This document shows positions 20,801-32,800 of a stretch of DNA of 64,000 nt, piece by piece. Source of the stretch: Seminavis robusta (taxonomy: Eukaryota > Bacillariophyta > Bacillariophyceae > Naviculales > Naviculaceae); contig CAICTM010000117.1 in NCBI GenBank assembly GCA_903772945.1, positions 1-64,000 of the forward strand, read 5' to 3'. The first letter of the stretch is position 1. Each line of letters opens with the position of its first letter. The notes below the pieces were generated by a model. It was not told the DNA's origin. It did no database searches and saw nothing but the letters and a program-made list of their open reading frames with translations. A program made the translations under genes and the position numbers.

Positions 20801-21169
20801 GATGCACAAAAGAAATTTGCTGTGCTGGTGGATCAAGTCCTGGGCTCCCAATCTATCTAGTGTGTTGGAGCTAAGGAGACCTCAGGTCTTCAACCACTTG
20901 CCTTTTGCTTGGGAAAATGATGGTATGTCCGCTTGTCAAGCAAAGATTTTGATTCCAATATCTTTGATATCATATCTTTGGTTGGTAGAGTGTAAGGGGA
21001 CCAATCTTGATCCCCCAAAAACGAGAGGGGAGAAAGCTACAAGGTAGCTTTCTACCTCGGTGCACAGGGGGGTCTATCTTTTGCAACTTCTTGTCCCCCC
21101 AATTGGGTAGCCATCCATTCCCTTCTTTGGATCTGATCCTCTCATTATTTCCAGTACAACTACTACGGC
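20801..21169. other. Divergent spacer
   Basis: The region between the HA-repeat pseudogene (minus) and the TPR-like gene (plus). Runs of A, C and G occur at 21,014-21,100. No gene or named element is visible. Confidence 0.4.
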
Positions 21170-22408
21170 ATGAGTTCTTCTAATAACGATGATGATAATG
21201 ACGCCGGTACTAGTAGTTGTTTCCAAGTGGATGCGCTTGTGCAAGTGTTTGGTTTGAAGAGTGAAGCGGGCCAAAAGCTGAATGGTGGTCATGGCATTAT
21301 CATGGCTCCCAAAAAGAAGAAGCAAAAGGCAGGCAATGACAATGACAACGACAACGACGGCCCCAAGAGGTATCCAGTACTGCTGTATGCACTCCAACAA
21401 GAACAAGACCAAACGATGAAATTGCTAGGCGCTACCATGTCCAAGAGCGTCAAGGGAGAGAATTTGCAATTGCTCGATTTCGAACTGAACGAGAATACCG
21501 CTGTCAGTGACCTCTACGAAAATGCCGTCCGCAACCAACTCGTGTTTTCACAGCAACGACGCGATATGGACCAGATTGACTTTTGGTTCCAACATTATTA
21601 CAAGACCAAACCGGACGATTTCCGCATGGCCGGAAACTATGCCAAGTGGCTGAGAGAGAGGAGACACAAACCCAAGGAAGCCTATGAAATCCTCCAGACA
21701 CTGACGTGTCATTTTGATCCACAAGACGACGAATACTATCCGATCATGTGCTCGGATTACTGCATTACAGCGGCCATGGCACACGGCGATCTGGAAGAAG
21801 CGCTCGAGTATGCACACAAAATTAGTGTTGTTCCAGAGAATGGCAACAACAAACAACTCGCCTTTCAAAGCTACATCGCGCTCCTGCAGACCGCCGAAAC
21901 CATTCTGCACGAATCATTGGATCCACAAACATTGGACACTTCCAAGCTCTGCAGAGTTCACACCGCGTGTGCGAAACGAATCTGGGAACTAGAACCAGAC
22001 AAGGTGGATCATCTGCACAACCTGGGGGCTTCCTATTGCATGGCGGGCAATCATCTACAGGGGGCCAAATGGTACCGCCGTGCTCTGGCGAAGAATGGAG
22101 GTACCATGGCGAGTAGAACCAAACAAAGTCTCATTATAGCCCAGCTGCAATGCCCCGGAATGCCTTTGGAAGATTATTTCATCATGTGCACTACCCCAGA
22201 TGGCACTCATGTGCGATGTGCCCATAACAACGACAAACACAAGTTCCATCTGCAAATGAAACAAGCTCCAAACGGCGTAGTTGGAACAATCCTGCCAAAG
22301 AATGAACAGATCGACGTCCTGTTTCATCCTTTGCCTACAGATCCCAATGACGCGGACGTGTTTCCACCAGAACTACTGCAACAATTGACTGGAGAGCATG
22401 ACATGTAG
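21170..22408 (+). CDS. TPR-like helical-repeat protein
   Basis: A 412-residue protein. It begins with Asn/Asp-rich low complexity, a -V-F-G-L-K- segment and a basic patch (K-K-K-K-Q-K). From about residue 110 to 320 it is helical with TPR-like pairs, for example -M-A-G-N-Y-A-K-W-L-R-E-R-R-H-K-P-K-E-A-Y-, -A-M-A-H-G-D-L-E-E-A-L-E-Y-A- and -L-G-A-S-Y-C-M-A-G-N-H-L-Q-G-A-K-W-Y-R-R-A-L-A-. The end (-C-T-T-P-D-G-T-H-V-R-C-) is unassigned. TPRs are scaffolds for protein partners. There is no targeting signal, so a cytosolic or nuclear location is likely. Single exon with a clear ATG at 21,170. Confidence 0.65.
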   Translation: MSSSNNDDDNDAGTSSCFQVDALVQVFGLKSEAGQKLNGGHGIIMAPKKKKQKAGNDNDNDNDGPKRYPVLLYALQQEQDQTMKLLGATMSKSVKGENLQLLDFELNENTAVSDLYENAVRNQLVFSQQRRDMDQIDFWFQHYYKTKPDDFRMAGNYAKWLRERRHKPKEAYEILQTLTCHFDPQDDEYYPIMCSDYCITAAMAHGDLEEALEYAHKISVVPENGNNKQLAFQSYIALLQTAETILHESLDPQTLDTSKLCRVHTACAKRIWELEPDKVDHLHNLGASYCMAGNHLQGAKWYRRALAKNGGTMASRTKQSLIIAQLQCPGMPLEDYFIMCTTPDGTHVRCAHNNDKHKFHLQMKQAPNGVVGTILPKNEQIDVLFHPLPTDPNDADVFPPELLQQLTGEHDM

Positions 22409-22699
22409 TCGATTGGACTTGTTTTAACAGACAAGTTCGGAAAGCAAGTTTATAAATTACAACTACTGATCGGTTGCACTAGCTAGACTACCGCATGCAG
22501 CCGACAACCAAAGAACGGACGGGAAAGATGACATCAGGAAGCAAGGGCGCCAAATCTGCACCGACGGAGTTCTAGCTTTTAATACTAGTAGTTGCAGCAG
22601 TTTCAAACCAAATTGCCCGGAGCACAACACAATGGATTTATCGGGACACACATGCTTGGTTCTGGTGATGTCGCCGGCAAGAGCGCTATTGTCAGGAGC

Positions 22700-23824
22700 T
22701 TACGGGCAATCATCGTGTACCGCTTTAATCGTTGCCGAATCTCTTGCTGCGCTTCGCTCTCTTTTCCGCTTCCTTCGCCTGTTCCTCTGGCTATCGTACA
22801 TTACTTCACTGCTCCCTCGTTTTCGAGACTGGGTTTGTCCACTCATGCGCGCTGCGGTAGGACTTGTGGAGGCTTTGTTGTTTCCGCTTTGTCCACGGAA
22901 AGTTGCACTTCCCGAACGGTTTGGACTCGGATGCCGCGATGCTTGTCCTGTACCGGTACCGTTGGTAGGAGATTTCAGGCCGTGTTTGTTTCGGCCTTTT
23001 CCACCGGGAGCTTTTGTGCCCGAACGGTTTTGACTACGGGGAGTATGGGATGCCGGTACAGAGGATCCGCGAGATCGATTAGCTGAACCTGGAGTTCTCG
23101 TTCCTGATGCCGCAACAGTTGAACCAATGGACTGGTGTCTGCACTTGTACCGGTATTGAGGGATTTTGTGCGGCAATTTCCGGGTGACAGCAGAGGCTAC
23201 ACTTGGTGTCGCCTGTTTCTTGACACCGGGCGTTCTTCTTGGAGATGGAGACGCAATGGGCGGCGGAGAACCAACATTCGCTTGACCGGTTTCTGTGTTC
23301 TCGTCTCGCAAAAGAGAAACCTCACAGTGTGTTGGGACTCGCCTTCCCTCGAGAACATCGGCAATATGCTCAGCGTGCTCACACGCGGAAGGTCTTGCTT
23401 GATATTGGGCTTCCCCATTGTTGGCTAAAAAATATTCTAGTTCGGCCGCTTTCAAGTTGTCCAGGAACTGTGTCACTTCGGTTGGTCGAGGTTCCGGTAT
23501 CTCGTCTTCGGAGAACTTGCAGTTTCCCAAAGCGATAACGTGCTGCCGACTCGGTAGACCCACATGAACATGATTGTTGGGCGGAGTCCTGACTGCTCTC
23601 TTGCGACGACACAAGTGTAGAAGCACCGCAACGTTGAAGTGGGGGAACTTTGGATCGATGGCGGCTCTAATGACGCGCTCGAGTCCTGGAACGTTCTCGG
23701 CCGGTACATGTTTGTTGAATGCCCCGTTGCTTTTCATGACATTCAAGACCTTCTCTGGATCGTCAGAATCTTCAGGGAGCATTGTGCTGATTGTGCTTTG
23801 TACTGCAAGCAGCAACGCGATCAT
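22700..23824 (-). CDS. Unknown basic, Ser/Arg/Gly-rich protein
   Basis: A 374-residue frame from the ATG at 23,822-23,824. The first 130 residues look folded (-L-P-E-D-S-D-D-P-E-K-V-L-N-V-M-K-, -G-L-E-R-V-I-R-A-A-I-D-P-K-F-P-). The second half is low complexity rich in Ser, Arg, Gly, Pro and Thr and ends near a basic R-N-R-R-R-K-R-K-R-E-R cluster that could be a nuclear signal. No family is recognised. The start overlaps the stop of the upstream small frame in an ATGA, so the two frames may be one broken gene or an unusual pair. Confidence 0.45.
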   Translation of the reverse strand: MIALLLAVQSTISTMLPEDSDDPEKVLNVMKSNGAFNKHVPAENVPGLERVIRAAIDPKFPHFNVAVLLHLCRRKRAVRTPPNNHVHVGLPSRQHVIALGNCKFSEDEIPEPRPTEVTQFLDNLKAAELEYFLANNGEAQYQARPSACEHAEHIADVLEGRRVPTHCEVSLLRDENTETGQANVGSPPPIASPSPRRTPGVKKQATPSVASAVTRKLPHKIPQYRYKCRHQSIGSTVAASGTRTPGSANRSRGSSVPASHTPRSQNRSGTKAPGGKGRNKHGLKSPTNGTGTGQASRHPSPNRSGSATFRGQSGNNKASTSPTAARMSGQTQSRKRGSSEVMYDSQRNRRRKRKRERSAARDSATIKAVHDDCP

Positions 23825-24105
23825 GCCCGCAAAGGAAAACTGTTTGACGGTACCGGTTCCCCCGCAGTAGCTAGATAGCAATATGGGAAGTGCCCTTTCC
23901 GAGTTGGAAGACGCCTCTCTAGCGCCTCATTTTTCGATTCGAGCCTGTTGATACGTTGGCCCTTCGTCTTCAACTGATCGTTCTTTTCGTCCAGCCGATG
24001 CAATAAGACTGCGATGACTCCGTTGGTGTCGCTGCCATTAATCCCACGAGCTTTCAATCTGTCGATGTTGCTTTGGCTGAGAGTTGTTTTGGCTGAGGGC
24101 TTCAT
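23821..24105 (-). CDS. Small coiled-coil protein or 5' part of the next gene
   Basis: Ninety-four residues from the ATG at 24,103-24,105. It starts M-K-P-S-A-K-T-T-L-S-Q-S-N-I-D-R-L-K-A-R-G- and continues with charged heptad-like sequence (-L-H-R-L-D-E-K-N-D-Q-L-K-, -I-N-R-L-E-S-K-N-E-A-L-E-R-R-), which predicts a coiled coil. Its last 20 residues lose the pattern. The stop TGA at 23,821-23,823 overlaps the ATG of the following frame. The likely reading is one ancestral gene whose frame has shifted, with the coiled coil at its N-terminus. Confidence 0.4.
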   Translation of the reverse strand: MKPSAKTTLSQSNIDRLKARGINGSDTNGVIAVLLHRLDEKNDQLKTKGQRINRLESKNEALERRLPTRKGHFPYCYLATAGEPVPSNSFPLRA

Positions 24106-25189
24106 CTTCCGTCGTCGTCATCATGACTTCTTGTCGTTGCCAACGGTTCTTGCAAAAGTCCGTTTCCTTGATAGAATGTTGTACGGAGAGCCCTTCTGGC
24201 CCTCTGGCCGATCTTCGTTGCTTGGTTGCTTGCTTGTGGTCGTTGGTTTGCTCCTTGTCGTCTCGAGGTTCCTGAGAAGAGCGATTACGTTGCGCCGAGA
24301 GTCCTTTTGCCGATCTTAGTTCATTGCCTGTGGTCGTTGACGTGGATTCTCTGATTGTAAGTTGACGAATGCTTTACTCGACTTTAGGAAGGAGTCTAGA
24401 AACGTTTCTTTGCTCTCTTCCATTTTGAAACGGTTTGTCTCATTTTAAACGCAGCTTGTCGTGTTCCTGCGCCTCGCGGTGTGCCTTTTACTCGTCGGCA
24501 ACGAACCGCGGGAGTTAAAAGACACAGGGAACCACTACAAACTAGCTGTTAATAGTACGGTACCTGGTACGTAGAAGGACAATGAGTGTTGCAGTTTCAA
24601 GTGAGTCGAGCGACAGTCGACGGCATTGATGCAAACGTGTGGCCCATCCATTTGCATGCACTCCAACGAAGAACAGATAGATTGCCGAGACTGGCTGAAT
24701 TGAAGCCCCCCAAGGGTCGCCAGACAGAACGTGAGAACGTGGCCATATTCCACCGACGAGGCAGCGTTTATTTCTTGAAGCAAGAAGAGCGCAGCGTGTT
24801 TGACAGGATTGGGGGGCTCAGTCAACGATCGCTCATTTCATCATTTCCGTGAACGGCGGAGCGTCTGGAGCCATACAGTACCTTCCCTCGTGGCTGGCGA
24901 GCACTTGCTCTCGCTCGACGACGTGCGAGTCACGATGGCCGCTAGCCGAAAGAAAGATGGCTTGTAGCAATCATGCTGCCTACTGGTACCGGTAGCGGTA
25001 CCAGTCCCAATCAAACTACGTGTACAGTAACTACATTATGCAACGTCTATCTACCAGGCAATCCAATCATTCGTTTTGTATTCTTTAGTTCTTAGTTATT
25101 TATTCTTTTGAAAGTCGGACGGACTTAGATGTACTAGCTAGTACGCAAATTTTATGTGTTTCTTTCTGACGATGCTCTTATTAGTGGCT
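24106..25189. other. Intergenic stretch with palindromes
   Basis: No supported gene. A near-perfect palindrome, tggtaccggtagcggtacca, lies at 24,984-25,003. The left half is G/T-rich with repeated ttgcttgc and tcgttggt words. This stretch should contain the 5' flank of the coiled-coil gene and the 3' flank of the acidic gene. Confidence 0.5.
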
Positions 25190-25807
25190 TTAGAAGTACA
25201 GGCCCCTAAGGGAACGATGAGTTTTGTAGTGGCACTCGTCAGAAAGATATTTGTATTTCTGCTTCCTTTTCTTCTTTTTCTGTGCATACCATACTTTGTC
25301 CATTGCTGAAAGAGCCTCCCATCCAAGAGGCTCCAACCACTCGTTCTGGTTCTTGAACTGTCCCTTCCTTATCGTTTTTTTCACCGTTTCCATCATTTCA
25401 AGCACGCACAATTCCTGATCTTCCACTTTTTTCTCATATTCTTGTTCAGCGATGCTGAAGACATACTCGATTTGTTCCTCTGTGAGCCCAGCCAAGTGAA
25501 CCTTCTGGACACGGTGCATCCACTTCTCGAGATGGGGTACCCAATCGCTTCTTGTCATCATTGCTAACGTTATTTCCACCTTGCGCCTCTTTTCATCGCG
25601 ATAATCAGGGTGCTCGTAATCTAAGCATTCATCATTCTCTTCGTCTCGCGCTCGTTTCCGACTATTCACTTCGTCTTGAAATTCTTCTTCTTCTTCCTCT
25701 TCTTCTTCATTTCCTTGTGCTTCGACCGCCGCGTCGATCACATCTTGCAGTTCCTGTTGTTCCTCTATTGTCAGCTCGTCGAAGTAGTCCATGAACGGGT
25801 AGGGCAT
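25190..25807 (-). CDS. Unknown acidic nuclear-type protein
   Basis: A 205-residue protein from the ATG at 25,805-25,807. It begins -P-F-M-D-Y-F-D-E-L-T-I-E-E-Q-Q-E-L-Q-, then an unbroken run of nine Glu, then a bipartite basic motif (-S-R-K-R-A-R-D-E-, later -D-E-K-R-R-K-V-E-). The middle is helical (-L-T-E-E-Q-I-E-Y-V-F-S-I-A-E-Q-E-Y-E-K-K-) and the C-terminus is very basic (-K-K-K-K-R-K-Q-K-Y-K-). No family is recognised. Composition suggests a nuclear protein. Single exon. Confidence 0.55.
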   Translation of the reverse strand: MPYPFMDYFDELTIEEQQELQDVIDAAVEAQGNEEEEEEEEEFQDEVNSRKRARDEENDECLDYEHPDYRDEKRRKVEITLAMMTRSDWVPHLEKWMHRVQKVHLAGLTEEQIEYVFSIAEQEYEKKVEDQELCVLEMMETVKKTIRKGQFKNQNEWLEPLGWEALSAMDKVWYAQKKKKRKQKYKYLSDECHYKTHRSLRGLYF

Positions 25808-26878
25808 GGTCGATGTTGTTTGTAGTGACTGACAGCTAGAGATTCGATTCGACAGTGTGTTATAGGTTTTCCAGAATCCAATTTATGAGCCCCTGATGAT
25901 GCATTGTGCCACGATACGAAGAGACCAACCATCATCGTGGGGATCGTTTCATCCGAGCAGTCGAAGGTTGTCATGGTCGGTCGAAGGTTGTTGTCGTGGG
26001 AGTGTGGATGTTTTCTGCCTGTTGTTGACCCTCATTTTTTAGCACGACTGAACGAGACAGTTCCATCCAAGCACCTCAGCAGCTTACTGTACAGTCGTCA
26101 AGGGTTCAAAGGGTTCCTCTTTAGAAAGCTTGAGCGATTTATTGCGCCAAACATCAAGACTGGATCTAAAGTGTCGCCACTGATGCTTTCGCGGCATTGA
26201 AGATCAGAAAACATGAGATGATGGCTTGCGGTATGATATGCACAGTGAAATTGGTAACTCAATGCACCGGAACAATGGAAACCGTTGCCAATTGATTTTG
26301 AACCCAGCATTCAGAACACTGGGACCCGAACTAAGACAGAAGCCAAAGAACTAAGATCTGATCTTAATGCTCTTACTGGACATGTATTAATTAATATGGT
26401 CACTAGCTGGTCACAATGTCACTCAATGTAACAATGGTGTGGTCCCCCTGGCCCCTGGCCTTGTGCCATTTACCTTTTATTACCAGTAAATACCTTTCAA
26501 GCTGTCTTCCACCGTACTCCAGAACCGCAAAGAATTATCGACTTATCGACTCTTGGAATACAGTCATAAGTTAATGCTGGCCAATGGTCATGAAAAGGGT
26601 CATAGCGTCATAGCAGCAGTCAGCAGTTAGCAGTCACCATGCGCTAGCAGATCTTTTTTAAACAGTGGGAACTCTTCCGACCATGGGACATCACTTGGCG
26701 GGTTGGCAACCACTTGGCATGCACTCGCAGGCAAAACCAGCAAGCTAGGCTCGCAACGCCAGCAACAAAACTTGCAGCTTTTGTGGCTAAACAACACAAC
26801 AGAATACGTTTATCAGAACCATTGATTGATTGATACCTCTAGTAGCCAGCTAGAAGAACTTGTACGGAAGTAGACACA
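25808..26878. other. Intergenic stretch, 5' flank of two divergent genes
   Basis: About 1.07 kb lie between the acidic gene (minus) and the giant surface protein (plus). Open frames here are short and without pattern. Repeated tagcag/cagtcatag words lie around 26,600-26,640. I see no defined element. Confidence 0.45.
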
Positions 26879-29800
26879 ATGACGACGGAAGAGGGAGAAG
26901 TTTCAAGTAGCCTGCGACGATCAGAGAGGTCGTCCGAATTGTCGACGAACCGAGACTCGCTGAGCCGTCGCACCTTGGCACTGCAGCAATACACGTACGA
27001 CCCCAACGAGAAGAAGAAGAATGACGAGGAGGGAGAAGAAGAAGAAGACAGCAAAGCCCTGGTGGAGGAAGAGGATGAATTGGCACTCATGATGGAAGAG
27101 GGCGGCTCGGACAGTGAGAAGGAGGAGGACGAGATCTCCTCTGTGGACAGTGCTCAAGAAAAGGAGGCTGCGATTCGGGATGGCTTTCTGGGATTCCTTT
27201 ACGGGTACATTGGAAATGGCATCTTTCAAAGGCTCTTGGAGCATTTCACCAAGTGCTTTGGCTGTATGTACAAGTGGACTATGAAAAAGTTGGGAAAAGG
27301 AGAAGAAGACGATATGGATGCGGACGTAGATGACATGCCAGGCATGGATGACTTGGCAGGAGAGGTCATGGATGCCGTCGATCCTGGCTTTAATCCCATC
27401 TCGCAGAGTGTTCAGGGAGGCTTGGGAGGTCCACCCGGAGGAGGGGGAGGTGGCGGTGGAGCCGCCGGCCCTCCTCCAGGCGTTGCCGAAATGGCAGCTG
27501 CGGCGGTGAGTGATTCACAACTAGATGGCTTGCTAGCTGGCTGGTTTTTGATTTGGCGTGAAAGTCCCTCGATCGTCTGCGCTTACACAATCGTCATCCC
27601 CCATCGTTTTCGTTTTGCAGGGAAACAGTGCGGCCGGAGGAGCCGCTAGTGGGGCTGCGGCGGCTGGAGCTGCGGCGGCGGCGGGATCTGTGGTGAGTGT
27701 TTTACAAGCAACGGATTGGCGCCTCGGGACATACATATGGACTGGACTCATACCATACCTCATCTTACTTCGTTTTGCAGGGTGGAATGGCCGCAGCGGC
27801 AGGAGCTGTGGCCGGTGCTGGTATTGCGGCTCAAGCGAGCGTTGCGGTGGGTGTAGGTAGGTTCTGACTGACCGACTGAAACGCAATCGTTGTTGGCTAC
27901 ATCGTCTCGTACCGCACACGCATTGTACCGTGCCGGTTGTATGTTTGCTGGACTGCTTTCCCCCTGTTTGATGGAATGGAAATGCGCATCAAAGCCGAGC
28001 AAGAGTTGACGGGCGCACGAAATGGCGTCCACAAAACGATTGTACGTCGAATCGAGCATCCTCGAAGAATTCTTCCGTGCACTGCTGTCAGCCAAATGAG
28101 GGACCTCTACATCCTCCATGCGTGTGTGTGGCTCAATGCCCCACAGATCGATATTCGGGACACTGGCAACTCCCATGCTTTCTACGTCAGAGTTGTGGCT
28201 TTTGAGGCAACGAGGACCGTTGTTCAAACCAGATCTCGTCATTGCAGAATCAATGCTTTCTCCCCACTTATTGCGGGGGGCATGGCTATTGACACTGAAC
28301 AGGTTCCACCATCAAGAGTCGATGTCCAGCATCATGAACACGCAACCTCGACAAGAGCCAACAACAAGAGCGCAAAGAACTACGTCTGGATATCTACGAT
28401 TCGTCTTGAACAAGCTCGCACGTAAAGTCTTTCGAAAGCTTTGCCAACCTGGCGGGTTCGCTGCTTGACACAAGGTTCATTTTGTCCTCCATTACGTACT
28501 TCCAGTCCTTCGAAATGCGCGGCTGGGGTGGCCTTGCTGCTCTGTTACTGTCTGTGGCGCTCTATCGTCCTTGTTGAAGTTCTTGTTGAAGTTCTTGTGG
28601 GCTTCCAGCATCATTGTCTTCTTCTTCGCTAAATTGCCTCTTCTTGCCTCTCTCTTCTTGCCTTTCATATTTCTGAACTCCACCCAACAGCGGCGGTCAC
28701 TGCTGCTGCTATAACAACTGCGACCGCACCCGCTGTCCCACCAGCTCCAGCTCCCTACATGGTTGGCAACTTCACACCACCAGTATGCATGGAAGAAACA
28801 ACAGAGAAAATTGGTGCTCTGGAGTTGCAGATTGCGGCATTGCCACCTCTTGCCCTCGAGGAGCGGAAATGGGCACTAGAAGAAATGTTCCGTGACATTT
28901 ACAATAGCATCACAGGAATGTGCCTAGACCCCATGGTCCGTGTCTTGCACCAAGCCGTACTGTTGGAATGGGAGACGGATTGGGGGGTAGGCTCGAATAT
29001 TACCATGGACGATGTGTTAAACTTTACGCAGGAACAATATGATGCTGCTGTGGCACAATCAGTGACTACTACTTATTGGACGGCTCGTGTGGACTGTAAT
29101 GGATGTCCTGACCATGAACCACTGTTCGAAGTTGAGGATCTTGCTGACACAGCGCGCATGTTGGTGGCAGCCCACAGCAATACACATTGGCATAGGCAGC
29201 TGCTCCAATTTGACCTGTCAGAATTCTTTTCCATCTTTGTGGCATCCTTTGGCTATAACTTGGAACCTGTGCTACTGGGAGATGGAAATCAGAGTGTCAC
29301 CATCACCAGCAACAGTTCAATTCAAGCTAGGGTGGTATCTGCATTCACAAGACTCATCATTGATGGTGTGGCAGATAGAAATGCAACTGTGTCATCCCTT
29401 GATGCTGATGCAATTGCGGAAGCATATCTGGTGGTTGAAGACAACAACGGCACAATCAGAACCGCCTTTGTTAGCGATATTCTCCAGGATATTGAAAAGT
29501 GTCTGGATGTAAATGATGCTTCATCTGAGAATGAGATCTGCCAAATACTGAACAATGTTGATGTGGGGGCTGAAACTCTTTCACTGTGTTTGCAAAATCC
29601 AACCTCCCTGGAATGCCAAGAGATCTTGCCCACAGTTTTGGAAGCAGCATCAGAAGAAGCAGATGCGCTGAACACTGATGTGAGCGGAGGCAGTGGTGGC
29701 ACAGGAAGTTTGACGAATGAGCCAACGCCTGCTCCTCATGGTACAGATTCTGAAGATGTTCCTGCTGAAATGTCCCAGGAAACAGAAGGGAGTCCCACAA

Positions 29801-32800
29801 GCCCAGGGTTAAGCCCAAATGCTGGTGGATCCACGCAGAGCTCCCCAATTTCAGGCCCAACACTTTCATCACCCAGCAGTCTTGAGAACTCTCCCAGCAT
29901 TGAAACAACGGAAATGAGTCCTGCATACTTTCCTCCTTCTAGCACTTCTGGCAGTGGAGATCGGTTGGAAATGCCAGCAGCTGGTCCCAGTTCAGTGGCA
30001 GGGAACCCCACTCTTACCGCACCAACACTGATAGCCCCAACCGCAATATTCCCTTCCGCAAGTCAGGGAGATCCTGCAAATGGTAGCAATGTTCCGTCAG
30101 CAGTGCTGGGCTCTCCAAATATGGTTGTTGGACCCTCATCTCTCGTTGAACCTCCTTCCTCTGCTGGTGGTGGAGTTATGCCTGGCTCTCCTGCTACTGC
30201 TAATGGCCCTGCTGCTGAGGGCACTTCAGGCACGCCCAGCGGAGCTGGCATGTTGGGAGGTCCTTCCAGTTCGATAGCACCAGCAGGGTCCTCGGGACAA
30301 GCACAGGGTGGCAATAGCCCCACAATTGGAAATCAAAACAATCCCACGTCTGGAGCAGCAGGTGCAGAAGCGCCTAATGTAAACTCCTATTCTGATCTTT
30401 CGGTAAATACTCCTACAGTTGTTGCACCTATGGCGACTCTAGGAAGTCCCACTGGTACAGTCATGTCAGTAGGTGACTCAGGAAATCCTGGTATGGGAAA
30501 TGGTCCTTCGCAGACACCAGGCTCACCGATTGGCCATGGGGCTGATTCTTCGCCACATCATGGTTCAGCTTCCATGCCCATTGCAACACAAGATTCAGCA
30601 GGAGGTCTTCCATCACCACTTATGCCTGTTGCCCCTGTTGCAGGCCCCAGTACCACGGTATCCCCTTCGCTGAATGGTGCTGGTCCAACGAATGTGGACC
30701 CTACAGTTCCTGTGGGAATGCCTACCAATGCTGAAATGGGCGTCAATACTCCCACTGCACAAGAAGAGTCAGCAGGAATCCCAACCGCCACCCCACAAAT
30801 GGATACTCCAGATCCAACTACAATGCCAACTTTTGAGCCAACCTCTGATCCAACCTCTGAACCTACACCAGCCCCTACATTTGATCCCACAGTATCACCT
30901 ACACCGAAACCAACATTTGAACAGACAATTGCACCAACCCAAGCATCAACAGATGTGCCAACCTCTGAACCCTCCATTGAGCTAACTCCAGGACCCACAA
31001 CAGTTCTGACACTCCCACCAACAGCCACTTCTGAAGAATGCAATATCCAGACCATTGATACCCAGGCAGATTATGTTGTTTCAATCGACAATGACATATC
31101 CAGCATTTCGAATGATCTTTTGGTGACTGCCTTTATTTCTGGATATAATGCAGTACCAAAAAGCAGCTGCTCTCCAACGATTCTCAGTGTCACCATCACA
31201 AGACGCGTCCAAAATAGAAGACTACAATCCGGACAATCCATTGTGTTCACAGTTTCAAGCACGCAGCCCAACGGAAGTGCACTATTTAGCTCTGAAGAAG
31301 AAAACATGGTTTTCCTTCAGGCATTCAATTCAGCTCTAGGTATTGCAGGGACATCTGCAACCAGTATTGTGCTTGTAGCAGGCACGGGAACCACAACTGA
31401 AGTCCCCACTGTTACTCCTGGTAGTCCCTCTGCAACCCCAACCACAGCGAGTCCCAGCAGTGTTGGCTTCCCAACTACTACGGCACCCACGACTGATGTC
31501 CCCACTGTTACTCCTGGTAGTCCCTCTGCAACCCCAACCACAGCTAGTCCCAGCAGTGTTGGCTTCCCAACAACAGGTGCCCCCACAACCAGAATCCCCC
31601 CAAAACTGTTTGGGGGGGTACTTCCTGGTAGTCCCTCTGCAACCCAACCACGCAAGCCCAGATTGTTGGCTTCCCAACTACAGGGCACCCACACCGATGT
31701 CCCCACTGTTACTCCTGGTAGTCCCTCTGCAACCCCAACCACAGCTACTCCCAGCAGTGTTGGCTTCCCAACAACAGGGGCACCCACAACCGATGTCCCC
31801 ACTGTGACTCCTGGTAGTCCCTCTGCAACCCCAACCACAGCGAGTCCCAGCAGTGTTGGCTTCCCAACAACACATGCACCGCAACCGATGTCCCCACTGT
31901 TACTCCTGGAAGTCCCTCTGCAACCCCAACCACAGTGAGTCCCAGCAGTGTTGGGTTCCCAACAACAGTTGCACCCACAACCAGAATCCCCACTGTGACT
32001 CCTGGAAGTCCCTCTGCAACACCAACCACTGCAAGCCCAGGTACTGTTGGCTTCCCAACTACAGGGCACCCACAACCGATGTCCCCACTGTTACTCCTGT
32101 AGTCCCTCTGCAACCCCAACCACAGCGAGTCCCAGCAGTGTTGGCTTTCCCAACAACACATGCACCTGCAACGGAATACCACCGTGACTCCTGTAGTCCC
32201 TCTGCAACCCAACCACAGCGAGTCCCAGCATGTTGGCTTCCCAACAACACGTGCACCTGCAACCGATGTCCCCACTGTTACTCCTGGTAGTCCCTCTGCA
32301 ACCCAACCACAGCTAGCCCCAGCAATGTTGGCTTCCCAACAACAGGTGCACCCACAAACAGAATCCCCACTGTGACTCCTGGTAGTCCCTCTGCAACCCA
32401 ACCACTGCAAGCCCAGGTACTGTTGCTTCCCAACTGTGGCACCCACATCCGATGTCCCCACTGTTACTCCTGGTAGTCCCTCTGCAACCCCAACCACAGC
32501 TAGCCCCAGCAGTGTTGGCTTCCCAACAACACGTGCACCTGCACCCGATGCCCCCACTGTTACTCCTGGTAGTCCCTCTGCAACCCCAACCACACTAGTC
32601 CCAGCAGTGTTGGCTTCCCAACAACAGGTGCCCCCACACCAGGATCCCACTGGACTCCTGGTAGTCCTCTGCACCCAACCACTGCAAGCCCAGGTACTGT
32701 TGGCTTCCCAACTACAGGGGCACCCACAACCGATGTCCCCACTGTTACTCCTGGTAGTCCCTCTGCAACCCCAACCACAGCTACTCCCAGCAGTGTTGGC

